A stretch of DNA of 64,000 nucleotides from Caenorhabditis elegans (taxonomy: Eukaryota; Nematoda; Chromadorea; Rhabditida; Rhabditidae): the NCBI RefSeq assembly GCF_000002985.6, contig NC_003284.9, forward strand, positions 16,182,001-16,246,000. The letters run 5' to 3'. This document shows positions 1 to 12,992 of this stretch, piece by piece; the first letter of the stretch is position 1; every line of letters starts with the position of its first letter. The translations under genes and the position numbers were made by a program. Under the pieces are notes generated by a model. That model was not told where the DNA came from, did not search any database, and saw only the letters and a list, made by a program, of their open reading frames with translations.

Positions 1-2392
1 TCAATTTTTTATTTGAAAACTGAAGTATATGCTGAAAAAATTAGGATCATTTAGAAACGTAAGTCAATTTCGTGAGGTCTAGTGAGGTTAGATCTAGATT
101 ATGAACTCCAGTTCCTAGGCATATTTTACTGATTTACAATGTTAAGAACTAAGATTAAGAACTAGGTATGATTCAGACTAAATTGTCATGATGTTACCTG
201 GCAACAACTCTAAACGTCACTTAATAACAGTAAAAACCAACGGACATACCAAATTAGCAGCCACCCACACTATATACCCACTTAGAACACGACGCTGCAA
301 TTAGCACAAAAGATCTTAGTGATTAGTCTATTCCAAAAACGACTACCATCTTCTTTTTCTTTTTTTTTGTCAGTGCTCAAAGTGAAATGAGCTTTTCAAG
401 TGTTAGGCTGCGCCAGGCGCGCTCTGTCTAGAATATCAAACGCTATTATTGAAGAGACATTCAATACCATATAAATGTATAGCAATTTGCCACCTTTTAA
501 GTGGAAATTTAATATATCCGTATATAGATATTGATATCAAATGGTTCTATTTTCTAAAGGTCGGGTCGACGTGCAATTGTCTAGGTTTATTTTACTTATT
601 TTTATTTGTGTTTGTTTTTCTTTGAACGAGAATTTGAAAAAAATACGAAAATAGACTTTTTGCCCTTTCGTCTGCATTTTTCCAGAACATTGAAACAAAA
701 AAAAACACATTTTAGACGCTCGGTAATGTGAAATTTCACAAATTCCTAGGAAGCGAGAAAAGAGAACTAATTATATAAAAGTCCTCAGGATGCCTAAATA
801 GAAACACACATACATAAGATGTGCATCTTGAAATTCACTGGAGCATGGTAGTATGTCCTTCGATTCCGCCCTCTTTTCGTGTCTGCTCCCGAAAAAAAAC
901 ACACACGCACGCGGAATAGAATTAAGAGTGTCCCATTCATGCTACAACTTTTCTCGTCTTCCTTTTCTAGTTTGCCGCGTCATATTAATTCGGCTCTACA
1001 CGACGACTTCCTGGGGGGCTGGTGCACTGATTTTTTTGGTCGCTGATCACTTTAACGTTTGCGGAACGAAACGAAAACCTTGAAATCTAGCAGAGATGAG
1101 CTGAACCGAGGTTTTTGGTTTCTCTGACTTTGTCGTAAAATAATTTTTGATAAGAAGTTAGAATAACAAGTACAATAACAAGCACATGATAGGTCGGTGA
1201 AGCTTCAGTTTGCTCACATTTTTCAGATTACTGTGCTCGATAATTAATCGGCTGTTTTCATATTTTCTCATTATTTTTTGTTTGATTTTGCTCAAGATCA
1301 CATTTTCTAGTTGTTGTATATTTTTATGTTTTCGTCACTGAAATCTTCAAAAAAAGTTGCTGCGTGTTTTGGCATGTTTTTCGATATGATGCAGATGTTC
1401 GAAAACAATTTTGCTCGTATTTTGAAGATGATCCCTTTTTTAAGACTTTTTGGAGTATAGAAGTTTGATGGTGTCATTCCAAATAGAATTCAGATAGAAA
1501 AAAAGAAAGAAAAAACGCACACCTACATATTGTCTCACGGACTTGACTGGGAGATCAATGGTTTATGATTCTAACCCTACATAAAATGAGGAAAAAAAAA
1601 ACAAAAAAAAAAGAGAGTTTCATATCCAGAACTTTTGGTTTTTTTCTCAAGTCTCCCTCGTCTTATCCGCGAAATTTGTTTCATTAAGTTATTGCACCTG
1701 CCCACCCAAGTGAGTCTCGACGTGAGTTTTCTCATTTTCACATCATTTCACAAAATTTTTTTTTTGTTAGAATAGTTTATAAGCAACGGATTTTGACAAC
1801 CCAATTTGCTCTCGTAACATAATTTCGAACTTTTTACTTACTTACGTTGTAAAATAAATTTCCAATCTAGACTTGACCTACCATATCTTCTTCTATGATT
1901 TTGTTCTCAGCTTCTACATAAGAACACAATTAAAGATAACAACTTTATCAAGTTTGCAAGTTGGCATTGTTCTTGTCTCTGTTGGGGGGTTCCCCCTTAC
2001 CAGCAAAAATGTTAAAATTACACAGACAAAAAAAAAACTACTTCGATTTCTCCCCGCCCATCTAGACGACGTCGCGCCTCCCCTCCTCCCCTCTCTGCCT
2101 CTTACACCACGACATCTTCTCACAGACACAGGGCGTCAAGCATCGAGATGTGGCGCACCGTTCCACACCCTTCAACTGTGTGCCACGTCATAAGTTTCGA
2201 GTTTCGAGTTTCCTGGTGGTGGCGTGGGGGGTCCCTTCTTGATTTCTTGGCGCGACATTATATTGCGCATCACCCCCTCAATTCGTCATTATTTGTTTGT
2301 TTCGAGTTGACCTCCCTACCATCTTGAATTACCTTTTTTTTTGGCAAGCCCTCTCAAAATCATTGGTCTTTTGCAGTGTCCAATATCTCAAC
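1..2392. other. Intergenic DNA upstream of the peptide gene
   Basis: No supportable gene. The stretch is AT-rich with many A and T tracts. Around 2040-2110 there is a pyrimidine-rich, C-rich segment, followed by GC-richer DNA to about 2280. This change close upstream of the peptide gene is where its promoter would be expected, but no specific regulatory motif can be named. A possible acceptor (ttttgcag) ends at 2376, 16 bases before the start codon, and could be a trans-splice or 5'-UTR splice site. Confidence 0.6.
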
Positions 2393-2918
2393 ATGAGGGT
2401 ACTCACTTTCTTGCTCGTCACTCTTTTTGCCCTCGCCAATGTCATGCAAGCACAGCGTTACGATCGAGCCATTTATGAAGCTCTGTTAAAGTGAGTTGTT
2501 TTGTTGTTGATTTTTAAAATGTTTTTTTCTAATTTGGAAAATTCGAGAATACTTGTGTTTTAGTGTTTCAGTTAAACTGTGCTCAATTTCAATATAAAAA
2601 ATTAACAAAAAAAAAAGAAAGCAGTACATCGAATACATCTAATTGAATTTAATATAGTGGGCGAGAGGTCCGAATTCATTTAGCTCCCACTTCCAAAAAT
2701 TGTTGCCCTTCTAAAGCCCTCCTCAACTTAACATTAATTACAGTGATCTGGAACGGGAATTTGTGGAGCGTGAGTTAGCACAGCACGTGCTGGAAAAACG
2801 AGAATTGCTCCGACAAGACCGCCAGGAGCTCGACCGAGTACGTCGAGCGTCTGAAAAGAAGTCGTACCCGCGTAATTGCTACTTCTCACCCATTCAATGC
2901 CTCTTCACACGTAACTAG
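2393..2918 (+). CDS. Allatostatin-C-like neuropeptide precursor
   Basis: Two exons, 2393-2490 and 2744-2918 (phase 2 junction, GT-AG intron), encode 90 aa. Residues 1-20 are a classic signal peptide ([20 protein letters not shown]). A charged Glu/Arg/Lys-rich helical spacer follows, then a dibasic KK site and the C-terminal peptide [18 protein letters not shown]. Two cysteines six residues apart in CYFSPIQC match the disulfide-ring core of arthropod allatostatin C (CYFNPISC), so a single cyclic peptide is probably released after KK cleavage. This family acts through somatostatin/allatostatin-C-type G-protein-coupled receptors (known for the family, inferred here). Unlike insect peptides that end shortly after the ring, this one has a five-residue LFTRN tail. 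The start is fixed by the signal peptide. I do not recall the worm gene name. Confidence 0.85.
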
Positions 2919-3424
2919 GATGCCTATATACAGCCGATCATCTCTTTCCATAGAACGCTTTCTTCTTCTTCTTCATCATCTTCTCACTCTCTCTCTTCGA
3001 AATGTCATAACTTTGTGATCAAGAGTCATTCCAATTCCCCCTCTTCCATCCCTCACTCAACACCTACCGTTTCGCCCATCTCCTCGTCCCCTTTTTTCTT
3101 TTCTCCAACTCTTTTTTTCAATTGTCATATATTCTCCCCCAAAATCCCCTCTTTCCGAAAATCTTCCTACTCTGAAAGCTCCGATCTCGTCTTGCGGCAG
3201 TCGCATAGCAAAAAGTTGCGGGTCGCAAAACCCTTACCATTCGAAATCCAATTCTGTTCTGTTCTGTTCCATAATGAGCAACAAAATGAATGAACGTTAT
3301 CTGCATATATACAGTACATTGAAAACAAAACAAGAGAGTCATCTCTCACTGTTTGTTCTTAAATAGTTCCGTGTAGCCTCCCCCTTACCAATTTCTTATC
3401 ACCTCCCGATTTTTTCTTCCAAAA

Positions 3425-3461
3425 GTACCCCCCCCCCCCCAACACACACACACACACCCTT
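3425..3461. repeat. Poly-C plus (CA)n microsatellite
   Basis: An uninterrupted run of about 14 C is followed directly by about nine CA dinucleotides. It is simple sequence in the presumed 3' flank of the peptide gene and probably polymorphic in length. Confidence 0.9.
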
Positions 3462-6400
3462 TTTTTTAGCCAATTATATTATATCTTCTTATTATATATG
3501 CCCCAATATCACTTTTATCAGTAAAATATCTGGAAAACAAATAATATGATTCTTAAAATAACTGCATGAGTAAGCCTCTCCGAGATCTGGACCCCACCTT
3601 CCCCGTTCGGAAGATAAGTGATGAACATCAAGATCGTTACTAATAAATTGTTAATTGAAACCCACTGATAAACGCTATGTTTGTATTTAACGTGTAATGT
3701 TTGAATGAAAATTGAATTGAATTTTTCGGTTACTGAATTGAAATCCCGACTAAAGAAGTTACAATGCTTTGGGCCGTGGTCGTTTGCTAAGTTTAGGCTT
3801 AGGCCTGGGCTTAGACGGTAAGCCCCCTTCCGGAATTTTTTATCTTGAAAAATAAAATAAAATTCCAACTTTTTATTTTTTCTTTCAAATTCTTTTTTTT
3901 TCAATTTGACAGGAATTTTTCAAAGGTAATACAAATATTGCTAAAAAAAACGTTATGACATCTAGATTTCAAGCACACTTTTCGGAAAAAAAGTTTAGTT
4001 TATTTTTGTTAAGTTTTATAAATTAGACGGTCGGGCCGCACCCTGAATGTTAATTTTCCTAAATTCAGATTTTCCAAGGAGTTTAACATGATTGTATCTG
4101 CACCATGAATAATAGAGAGCATTTCTTCTGTTCTTGTTTAGTAAAAAACTGTTTAGATATACTTGCAGGCTGTAGTTTTAAGTTGTGAACTATGCAGCCG
4201 ACAGAGATCGAGGCCTGCGGTAAATCACTCACACCTTTAATATCCCATTTTTAGTATGTTTTTCAATAGAGTCACCTGTACCTTTTTGATGATACGGTAT
4301 GAGAAGTAATTGTAGAGTTATTTAGAATATAATGTGATTTCGAGTTCAGAGAGGCTTAGGAAAAAATTAAACGTTAAAAAAAATCAACTTGGTAGATATA
4401 TTTTTAATAAATTGTTTTCTGAAATGTTTCATCAACAAATATTCTCATTAAAAAAAAATTTTCTAATTTTCTGGGTTTGCCTACTCGGATTTTTTTTGGA
4501 AATTATTTTGGTGCCCTGTAAAAATATTCTTCACTGAAAAAACCATCACATCAGTTCAAAAATTTCACAGAAACCATTGTACTTCAAGTGTCAAAACCAG
4601 AACAAAACAGATCTTCTCATTTCCTGGTACCATTTGCCGAAATACTTTATTTCCTCGAAAGGCTTTTTCAACATCTTTGTTCTCAAAGAAAATGCTACCT
4701 GTTTTACACATTACACAGTTTACCCTTTTGTTTGACCCAAACGATGACAGCAAAAGACAAGACAAAACCTCCCTTCTAATGTTACTGATAGAGGAGATGG
4801 CATTTGACGAGAGATGCGGAATTCAGTTTTTTTTATTAATTCCAGAATTTGTTGAAGTTCTCCGATCATTTGGATTGAAATTTAATGGGCGATAAGAAGC
4901 ATCATTAAGAAGAAAAACTTGTTGATGTCTAGAAAACATACAAATTGGAAAATCTTGAAGAATAGTTCAAAATGGTAGATACAATTGGAATTCAAATACT
5001 GAGTAATTGCCGCGAGAGTTGCTGCAGAAAAATGTGGCATTTAAGCACTTGAAAATAATTTATTTTTAAAGTTTCAAATTCTCATTTTAAATCAAATTTT
5101 GAAAAAGTTAAAATGTTTTAATAAGATTGGAAAAAATAAGCATGAAGTAAAATTTAATAACTTTGAAAAATATATTGATATTTGCGATTTTCAAGTTTTT
5201 AGATACAAACCCGAAAAAGCTAATGACGATATTCCAGAAATATATTTCTAGTTTCAGGCAGTCTTCAGTTATTTTTTTAATTGTTGTACACTTCTGTAGT
5301 ATTTTTCTCAAAACATCTAGAAAATTGCAGATTTTGTAATGACCATCCGACTTCTAAAATACAAAATTATCGCAAATGTATTCTTAGAAAAATTATTAAA
5401 TTGATTTGAAGAACACTTGAGTGAACGTTTTATAATCGCCTCAAATGTTGCTCACTTTTTTTTTTGATAAATAGAAATTGTTAGCTAATTTTTCAGATTA
5501 TTCTACATCGTCAACAAATTTCGGAGCATAACAAATTTTACAATATTTATTTTTTTTACGATGAAAAAGTTCCGTAATATGTCTCAATTGAGGGCTCATC
5601 CGCCAGAAGATATGCATGTTCGCGAGTGATACTTTCCGGTCCTCGAACGTTGTCGGCTGCACATTTCAGACATAGAATTTCAAAAATAGTTCGCTGGCAC
5701 TGAAAATCGTTCCATTGAAGTTGACGAAAGTGCCAGAAAATGACTGAATTTAGTTTGCACACATGAATGACTTTCGGCGGGAATTCAAATTTTGTCTATG
5801 TATGTTTCTTCTGACGATTTTCTTTGTAATTTTCTAATTTATTTTTATGCATTCTTTTAGAAAAATTGTTGCGCGGACTACAAATTTTTTGGAATTCTTA
5901 ATTTTTTTTAATTTTTAACGGAATTTTCTAGGAATTTTCTTTGTGTGTTTTGATGTAATTAGTAAAATATATATTATACTTTTTGGTAGTTTTCCCACTG
6001 ACGATGCTCCTTCTTTGAGTAGAAATTTTTTTTCGAATTTTGCAAAATACCCAAACTTGAATGATTCGACGAAAATAGAAACCACATTAATCTTAAAAAA
6101 CGCGAGTCCTTGCTATTTTCTTTGCAGATTTAAAGATTTAAAGAATGAAAAAGAAGATACTCGTGTTTTTTGTTCGAAAACGACTCACGTGGAAAAGGAC
6201 TCGATACAGCGTGTGGTGTTGTGTGTGTATATGTGTTTTGTTTTGCATTCGACACACCGAAGGACCCAGTTGTCTTATTTTTGCTGTTTCATTGCATTCT
6301 GATGATGTTTACTAATATTTTTATAGTGTTTGGTCACTTTCCGTTTTTAGAAACTTTGATTTATTTTTGGAAGTGGCGAGAATGTTTTGAAATGTTGCAT

Positions 6401-6849
6401 TTTTGAGTATGATCTTGTTGTGATATTTTGGAAAAGTTTGGAACATTAGGGGGCTTGATTTTGAAAATTTAAACGTTTATGGAGTTTGAACAAAATTGTT
6501 AGGTTTGTAGTTTATTACAGTGAGCTTTGATTTAAATTTTCCCCAATAATTTTTTAAAACGTGCAGAATTACAGTTTTATCAACACAAACAATTTAAACA
6601 ACAGCTTTTTTATCAGTTAGTTTCTCTTCTTTTTTTTTGATTTTCCGTTTTGTTCGAACAGTTTATCGTTTATAAATTTTAAAATTTGCTTCTCAATTCA
6701 TTTTAACGTAGGTAGTTTTTTTTTGTAATGTCATAACTTTGTTTTTTGTTGTAGGTTGTACTATGAAATTTGAAAAAGCAAAATTTGTAATTTCTCAGAA
6801 AATGAAGAGCAGCAGACATCGATTGAGGCCCGCGATTTGACTACATACA

Positions 6850-7027
6850 CACGTGATGTCAGGCTGCCCCATTACGGTTTAATCTACAAAAAATGCGGAA
6901 GTTTTTTGATCAAAAAAATTTGACGTCAGCACGCTCAAAATGATTTGAGAAGTCTGCATCTTAATTCCCGCAATTTTCGGAGATCTGAGTAGATCAAACC
7001 GAAATAGGATACTTTGACACCACATGC
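6850..7027. repeat. Dispersed CACGTG-ended repeat, copy 1
   Basis: The left end reads cacgtgatgtcaggctg and the right end is its imperfect inverse, ttgacaccacatg. Internal hallmarks shared with the other copies are CCCATTACGGTTT-ATCTAC, a TGACGTCAGCACG segment and GAGAAGTCTGC. There is no coding capacity. It is a non-autonomous inverted-repeat element or a remnant of one. Other copies are near 9.2, 12.5, 14.1, 24.7, 33.4, 33.8 and 36.7 kb. Confidence 0.8.
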
Positions 7028-7869
7028 ATGCACAGTTAATTTGTAATTTGCGCATACTGTGTGCACAATGAACTTTTTGTGATTTATAACGGAACACTAT
7101 GTGCAAATCGCAGAGTTTTGCGGGGCGTGATATGCGCATTGTGCTCCATGTGCAAATTCGTAAATGTACTGTAAAAAATAAAATGCGCAACCTATAACTT
7201 TAGGATTCAGTTTCATGTTTTCATCGTACTTTGCTTATTGATTATCGATAACCGATTAAATATTAAAGATCACAGATCAAACTAAATTATAAAATAAAAA
7301 AAACAAACTGTTTTCCATATACAACATTTTGTTGATTTTTGCACGTTCTTTTTTAACACAGTATCTGATTTATTTTTCCGTGTTTCTGTGTCTGCAATCA
7401 GCGCTCTATCAAAAAAGCGATTTGCAAAACCATTGAACGTTTTTTTGATTCTATCTGTTGGTTTTTCCAATCGACTGTTTTGAGTGAGAACGCAGCCGGC
7501 AACACGAGTCTCGGCATCTCGGCAGATGGGAAGAAGAGATAGGTGGTGGACCGTGTTGCAGTTTTCCTTCTCTTTTATTAACGGTTTCTTTGTGCTGCGT
7601 TTATCGATTTTTTTTACTTGAATTGGCTTTAAAAACTGCATGGTTTTTACTTGGCATCCCCTCCCCTAGTTTGAATATTACATGGATTTATTAGTGGTAA
7701 TTTGAGATTTTTTCTTCTGGTTTTCTTTTTCCAATTCTTGTTTATAAACCTATATTTTTGAACTCATTAATTATTTTTAAAATTTAATCTCAACTGTTCT
7801 ATGTTTTTCACTTTTTCACTTTTCCAATTTGATCCCAGAAATTCGTAACTTTCAGCTGACAAAAAACAA

Positions 7870-10800
7870 ATGGAGAAACTAAAAGAAGGTGGCAGACAAA
7901 TCACAGCTGGCGGGTCCGCAGGTAAGACCACATGCTTGTGAGGGTTCAATGGGAGAACAACAAATAGTTATTCTTGTCCTTGAATCAAAAAGCAAAGTGA
8001 CCTCATGACTGGTTGCTCTTTTACTTGAAATTTTTGAAAATTAGAAATGATATGAGCTAGGGTTGTCTTAGGCCGTCCTCTGCACTTTCTGTGGGTTTTA
8101 TTTGGTGTCGTTTTAACAAGAAACTTTAGCCTCAATTTTGACTCTAGATAGTATTTACCCAAATAATCAATTTTTCTTATTAAAATTAACGTATCAAGTT
8201 CGAGAACTTTGGTTTTAAAAAAATTTGGAAGGTGTTGAGGGCGTCCTACCTAACAGATCTAATATGAACAGTTTGAAATAATTTTTAAAAAAATGACCTG
8301 TCAAAGTACTTGTGTCATCAAAATTTTACATAGTTCAAGTACACCCAATAAAACCATATAAACGTTCTTTAAGCTTCCCGTAATAAAATCAAAAGTCTAC
8401 TTTTCGAATAAATCACCCTACTACCATTGTAATTGTTCCAATTCTGTCACCACACCTTTAAGCAGTTTTTCATTGTAAAATCTTCTTGAAAATATCATCT
8501 GATCATTAGGTAACCACAAGCTTTTGTAATATAAAAAGTCAAAAATCAAATGATAGCGTCATCAAAAACAAATGTAACAATGAACACGATTTTTGAAAAA
8601 CATGGGGGTCTTGAAAAAAGTTTGTGAAAAATCAAAAACTCAAACGTAGGAAAAAATGGACTGAGAAAAAAGTTACCTGCAAAAATTGATTTTTGCCCTT
8701 GTTTCCATCCGAACACACATCAAGCACAGCTTGTCCGCTAGACATTTATCAATCAAAATAACTAATCTTTGATTGGATACTATAATTTACTAAACCGTTT
8801 ATTAAAAACAACAAACTACGCAACGAAAAAAAACAAAGTAATCTTCGTTTCAGGTCTCGTGGAAGTATGTCTTATGTACCCATTGGATGTTGTGAAGACG
8901 CGACTTCAACTTGGACAACAGGATAAGGGAATGATGGATTGTGTGGTGAAAACGTTGAAAAATGAAGGAATCGGAGGGTTTTACAAGGTTAATTTAAACT
9001 TGAAGAAACTAAGATTTCAAGAAATTTCACAGCAAATTCTAGTGTCTGTTTAAAAAAAATTAAAAAAAAAACGTTTTTAAAACCCTAGTTGAAGTGAAAT
9101 CCTTTTCTGGTTAAGTGATGAAAATAAAAAAAAAACCTTCTTCAACGTTTTATACCAGGTCAGTGTGTCCCATTTGTTTTATCTACGTAGATCTACGAGA
9201 ATTGCGGGAACTTAGACGCAGACTTCTCAACTGATTTCGCATGGTTAAAAACGTGCTGACGTCACTTTTTTTTCGGAAAAAAATTCCCGCATTTTTTGTA
9301 GATCAAACCGTATTGGGACAGCTTGACACCAGGTGTACCAGTAGAGCGCTTATGAGTTCAAAGTTCAAGTTAATCGAGCCGTAATTAAATTCACAAAAAA
9401 CCAAGGAAGTTTTACAATGCAGTTTATTAAAACTCTATTATTTTTATACCATTCAAATCAGTTTTTTCCAGGGAATCCTGCCACCAATCCTTGCGGAAAC
9501 ACCAAAAAGAGCGACAAAATTCTTCACATTTGAGCAGTATAAAATTGCATTTACTCATTCGGAAATTCCTTTGCCTGTTGTAAGTTGATCTTTTAGCTTT
9601 TGAATGAAGAAACAAAGAAAGAAAGTTGTTTGTGCTTTGGTGCATGCTTCTCTCACGTTTAGTATTCGTGAGGTAAATTTTATTTTGGGAAATGTTTTTT
9701 TTGGAGTGGAGAAAGAAATAACTTTGTGAAAACTAAGGGGTGTGCATTGAAACTGCTATTTTATAATTCGATTTATGATACAAAAGATACAAAATGTTTT
9801 TAAAATGTTTTTTAAAAAATCTAAATCAAGTTTTAGAAATGTTGAAAAAGGAGGTGAAAAAACAAATAGCAAATCAAGAAAAAACTCAAGTCTCCAATAA
9901 CGGTACTCCACTTTTAAATTTTTTTTTGCTATTTATCTTTAAAGGTGGAGTAGCGCCAGTGGGGATTTTGTCTAAATACACTTATAAAGATCCAAAATGA
10001 CCAGATATCATAATAAAACACTGCAAAAATTTTAGATTTTTCATAATTTCCGATCAAAGGTTTGGCAAATTGCCAAATTTTTAAAAAATATGTGCTTTTG
10101 AGGAAATTCAAAGCAATGTTGCATGTTCCGACTTCTACAATGTTTTAATACGAATAATTAAAACAAAATTACAGTATAAGAAATGTAGAAAACCGATTTG
10201 TTTGGACGACTTCCAAAATTATTTTTTATTAGAATGGCAAAAACTGAGTAATTGTCACCTTTTGACAGTAAATAAAAAAAATTTCAAAAATTTTTTGAAT
10301 AGTTTTATTATGATATTCGGTCATTTCGGCATCATAGGAGTGGTTTTTAACAAATTCCCCACGGGCGCTACTTTATCTTTAATAAGTTAGTGTTGATTGT
10401 TTTTTACATTCAGGTAAAAGTGATTTGAACTTTAGATGTTATAAGTTAGAACTTCAGAAAAAAAAAAATAGCTGTATTTATTAATGTTATAAAAAAAATT
10501 TTCATGGTTATTATAATATTTTATCATGAGTTCCTCTATGTGCAAAAATAGATTTCGAATTTTAATTCTGTTTACATGCGTGTTTTTATTTTTTTTTTAG
10601 GATTTGAACTTAAAGCCAAATTTGTAAACATACGTATTACATAAAAACGCGACAAACTCTATAATCATATTTATCATTTAACTACGCACGCTCTCCCTCG
10701 CAAAAATGTTTTCCTTATCAGCTTCCTTATCACTCAATGAGCGAACATTGACCGCGAATTATGACGTTATTGCGTTAAAAATGTCTAATCCTTGTTTTTA

Positions 10801-12904
10801 AATTCATCTTCCAGACAATGTCATTCGCCGGTCTCTTCTCGGGACTCACCGAGGCCATCGTTATCTGCCCGTTCGAGGTGGTAAAAGTGAGACTGCAAGC
10901 GGACAGAAATTCAAGCGTCAAAGAGGTAAACTTTGATTCTCGGGTCTTGTTCGTCGTCTGAGAGCGAGACACAAAACATGCAATGGAAATTATTAATCTT
11001 TGGTGTTCCAGCAAAGATCAACGGCGTCGATGGCAAGGGAGATTTATAGGAACGAAGGATTCGGAACCAGTGGACTTTACCGAGGATTGGGGGCCACACT
11101 GGGAAGACATGGTGCATGGAATATGGTCTATTTCGGGTTGTATCATAGTTGCAGAGAAGTTATTCCTGATGCCAAGGTAGGGTATGAATCACGGGTGGGC
11201 GGCAAAACGGCAATTGCCGTTCGGCAAATTGAATTTGATTTCCGGCAATTTGCCGGTTTGCCGATTTGCCGGAAATTTTTATTTTCGGCAAATTGCCAAT
11301 TTGCCATTTGCCGAAAATGTTCAGAGGGATTTTTTATAAGACGGAAACTGTGCCTTTTTGAATTTTTCCGTTTTTCCTACATATTTTCATAGAGTTTACT
11401 TATTTTCAAAAATAGATGTAGAAATATTCATAAGACGCGTTTAATTTTGCCATTTGAAATTGAAATTCTGAAATTTGCAAAAAAAAATTTCGGCAAATCA
11501 GCAATTTGCGGATTTGTTGATTTGCCGGAAATTTCAATTCCGGCAATTTGCCGATTTGCCAAATTGTCGGAAAAAATCGTTTGCCGCCCACCTCTGGTAT
11601 GAATCGATCAAAATTTTTATATAAATATTACGCATATTTTTTTGAAAAATTCTTTTCAACGTATTTATCAATTGAAAATTAATTTGAAGTGTTCTAAGTT
11701 GCTATGTATTAGTTTTGGTTGACATTTCACAGGTAAACGTTTTCATTCAAGCATTTTGCAAATGTAATTTGCATACGTTGGCGCTAAAAATTATTTATTT
11801 TTTGGTGGAGCTAATCCAATTATGTGTCTTCTGCAAGAGCACATAACTGTCAATTAAAATTTTTTTTAGAAAACCAAAAAAAACACAAGAAATTTCTTTC
11901 AAACTTCTGATTGCTTCCGGTTATTTTCCCCCCAAAGGTTTTTTTCTTCAGCAAAATCCAACATCAAACTTAATTGGAAGAATCGCCTTAGGATTCACCG
12001 CCGGATCGCTTGCTTCAATCTTCAACATTCCATTTGACGTAGCAAAGAGCCGGATCCAAGGCCCACAGCCGGACCCATTCACTAGGAAATACAGTGGAAC
12101 AATGCAAACGATTTCTTTGGTTTACAAGGAGGAAGGGTACGTTTTGTAATGGGGACGAGCGTAGAAATTTTGAAGAAGTTGAGAAAATGTATTGAAAATT
12201 TGGAAATCGGCAAAACGGTCCAACTTCATAAAATACTCCTGCAGCTTCTTAGAGACCGTGGAACAGTTTAGCTTTTTTACAAATTCTTGTAGTTTTAAGA
12301 CGATTTTTGAAATTTCTTCGCAAGAATTTAAGCTAAATTTTGCTCAAAAATGCGTTGATTTCTGCAAGTTCCTAACAGTTTTGACAAAGTTTTATAAATG
12401 TTCTTGTCAAGTTGCAGGAGTTTTTTACGAAGTTGCGACGCAAAACCATAGAACTGTTACTCCCTTTTTTGCACGTGGTGTCATAGTGTCTCATTTCGGT
12501 TTGATCTACGTAGATCTACAAAAAATTCCGCCAGAACAGACGCAGAGTTCTCAACTGAGTTTGCATGATTAAGAACATGCTGACGTCATTTTTTTGAACA
12601 AAAAATTCCAGCATTTTTTGGAGACCAACCTGACACCACGTGTTTTTGCTCACAATGCCACAAGTTTTTTGAGAACATTGTGGAATACGTAGCACTTCAG
12701 TAAACTTCTGGGGTTTTTATATAAAACTTTCATATGATAATATCAATCAGTCTTATATGAACTAGTGTTCTAAAATGCCTAAATTCCAGATTCGGTGCTC
12801 TGTACAAAGGACTTCTTCCCAAAGTGATGAGACTAGGACCTGGTGGAGCTGTTATGCTGATTGTCTACGACGAAGTTTACTCTTGGCTCCAGAAAAATAC
12901 CTAA
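7870..12904 (+). CDS. slc-25A21: Mitochondrial 2-oxodicarboxylate carrier (SLC25A21 type)
   Basis: Seven exons (7870-7921, 8854-8987, 9472-9579, 10815-10925, 11012-11176, 11952-12136, 12790-12904) give a continuous 289-aa frame. The protein has the three repeats of the mitochondrial carrier family, each with a PX(D/E)XX(K/R) signature: YPLDVVKTR, CPFEVVKVR and IPFDVAKSR. The segments GILPPILAETPKRATKFFTFEQY, IQGPQP and LPKVMRLGPGGAVM mark the 2-oxodicarboxylate subfamily. The human protein exchanges 2-oxoadipate and 2-oxoglutarate across the inner membrane for lysine and tryptophan breakdown. Length is normal for the family and no key residue is missing. Introns hold repeats: a palindrome at 9943-10382, a hAT MITE at 11191-11597 and CACGTG-type copies. 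A poly(A) signal AATAAA lies at 12987-12992. The symbol follows vertebrate orthology and my memory of worm naming. Confidence 0.93.
9160..9335. repeat. Dispersed CACGTG-ended repeat, copy 2
   Basis: This lies in intron 2 of the carrier gene. It runs from accaggtcagtgtgtccc to the inverted end ttgacaccaggtg and contains the family's ATCTACGTAGATCTACG palindrome, the AGACGCAGACTTCTCAACTG segment and TGACGTCAC. The ends have drifted from the CACGTGGTGTCAG form. Confidence 0.75.
9943..10382. mobile_element. TTAA-flanked palindromic element in carrier intron 3
   Basis: The left arm starts AGGTGGAGTAGCGCCAGTGG after TTAA. The right arm ends in the inverse (ccacgggcgctactttatcttt) before AA. The arms share, in inverse order, the segments around 'ataataaaac' and 'gaccagatatcat'. 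It is a non-autonomous foldback element of the type called PALTTAA in worm repeat lists (name from memory). Related copies are near 18.4, 38.2 and 40.4 kb. Confidence 0.7.
11191..11597. mobile_element. hAT-type MITE (GGTGGGCGGCAA family)
   Basis: This lies in intron 5 of the carrier gene, 14 bases after the donor. The ends are GGTGGGCGGCAAA and the inverse TTGCCGCCCACC. It is flanked by an exact 8-bp direct repeat TATGAATC (11183-11190 and 11598-11605), the target duplication expected of hAT elements. The interior is an array of GGCAAATTGCC-type palindromes. There is no coding capacity. Confidence 0.85.
12474..12642. repeat. Dispersed CACGTG-ended repeat, copy 3
   Basis: This lies in intron 6 of the carrier gene. 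It has near-perfect ends CACGTGGTGTCA and TGACACCACGTG, flanked by a 6-bp direct repeat TTTTTG on both sides, which gives a likely target-site duplication for the family. The interior carries the ATCTACGTAGATCTAC palindrome and TGACGTCA. Confidence 0.8.
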
Positions 12905-12986
12905 ACTTTTAAATCATCTTTTCCGCAAATGTGACTGAACTTTATTCCACATATTTTTGTATCGAGTATCAAAAACTGACAAGTAC

Positions 12987-12992
12987 AATAAA
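12987..12992 (+). terminator. Poly(A) signal of the carrier gene
   Basis: AATAAA lies 83 bases after the carrier stop codon, inside the 667-bp gap between the two convergent genes. Confidence 0.7.

Larger units (their letters stand above)
2919..7869. other. Intergenic DNA between peptide gene and carrier gene
   Basis: No convincing gene on either strand in about 5 kb. The first 600 bases are pyrimidine-rich and probably include the peptide gene's 3' UTR. A poly-C run joined to a CA microsatellite lies at about 3425-3461. A short degenerate run of the TTAGGC-type repeat seen at 17.4 kb occurs near 3790-3820. One dispersed CACGTG-type repeat occupies 6850-7027. Open frames in this stretch are short, low in complexity and lack splice partners. 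Confidence 0.6.

Noticed and set aside
1873-2193. 106-codon frame before the peptide gene
   Set aside because: It spans a pyrimidine-rich tract with poly-A, has an antisense frame of equal quality, and shows no coding signature.
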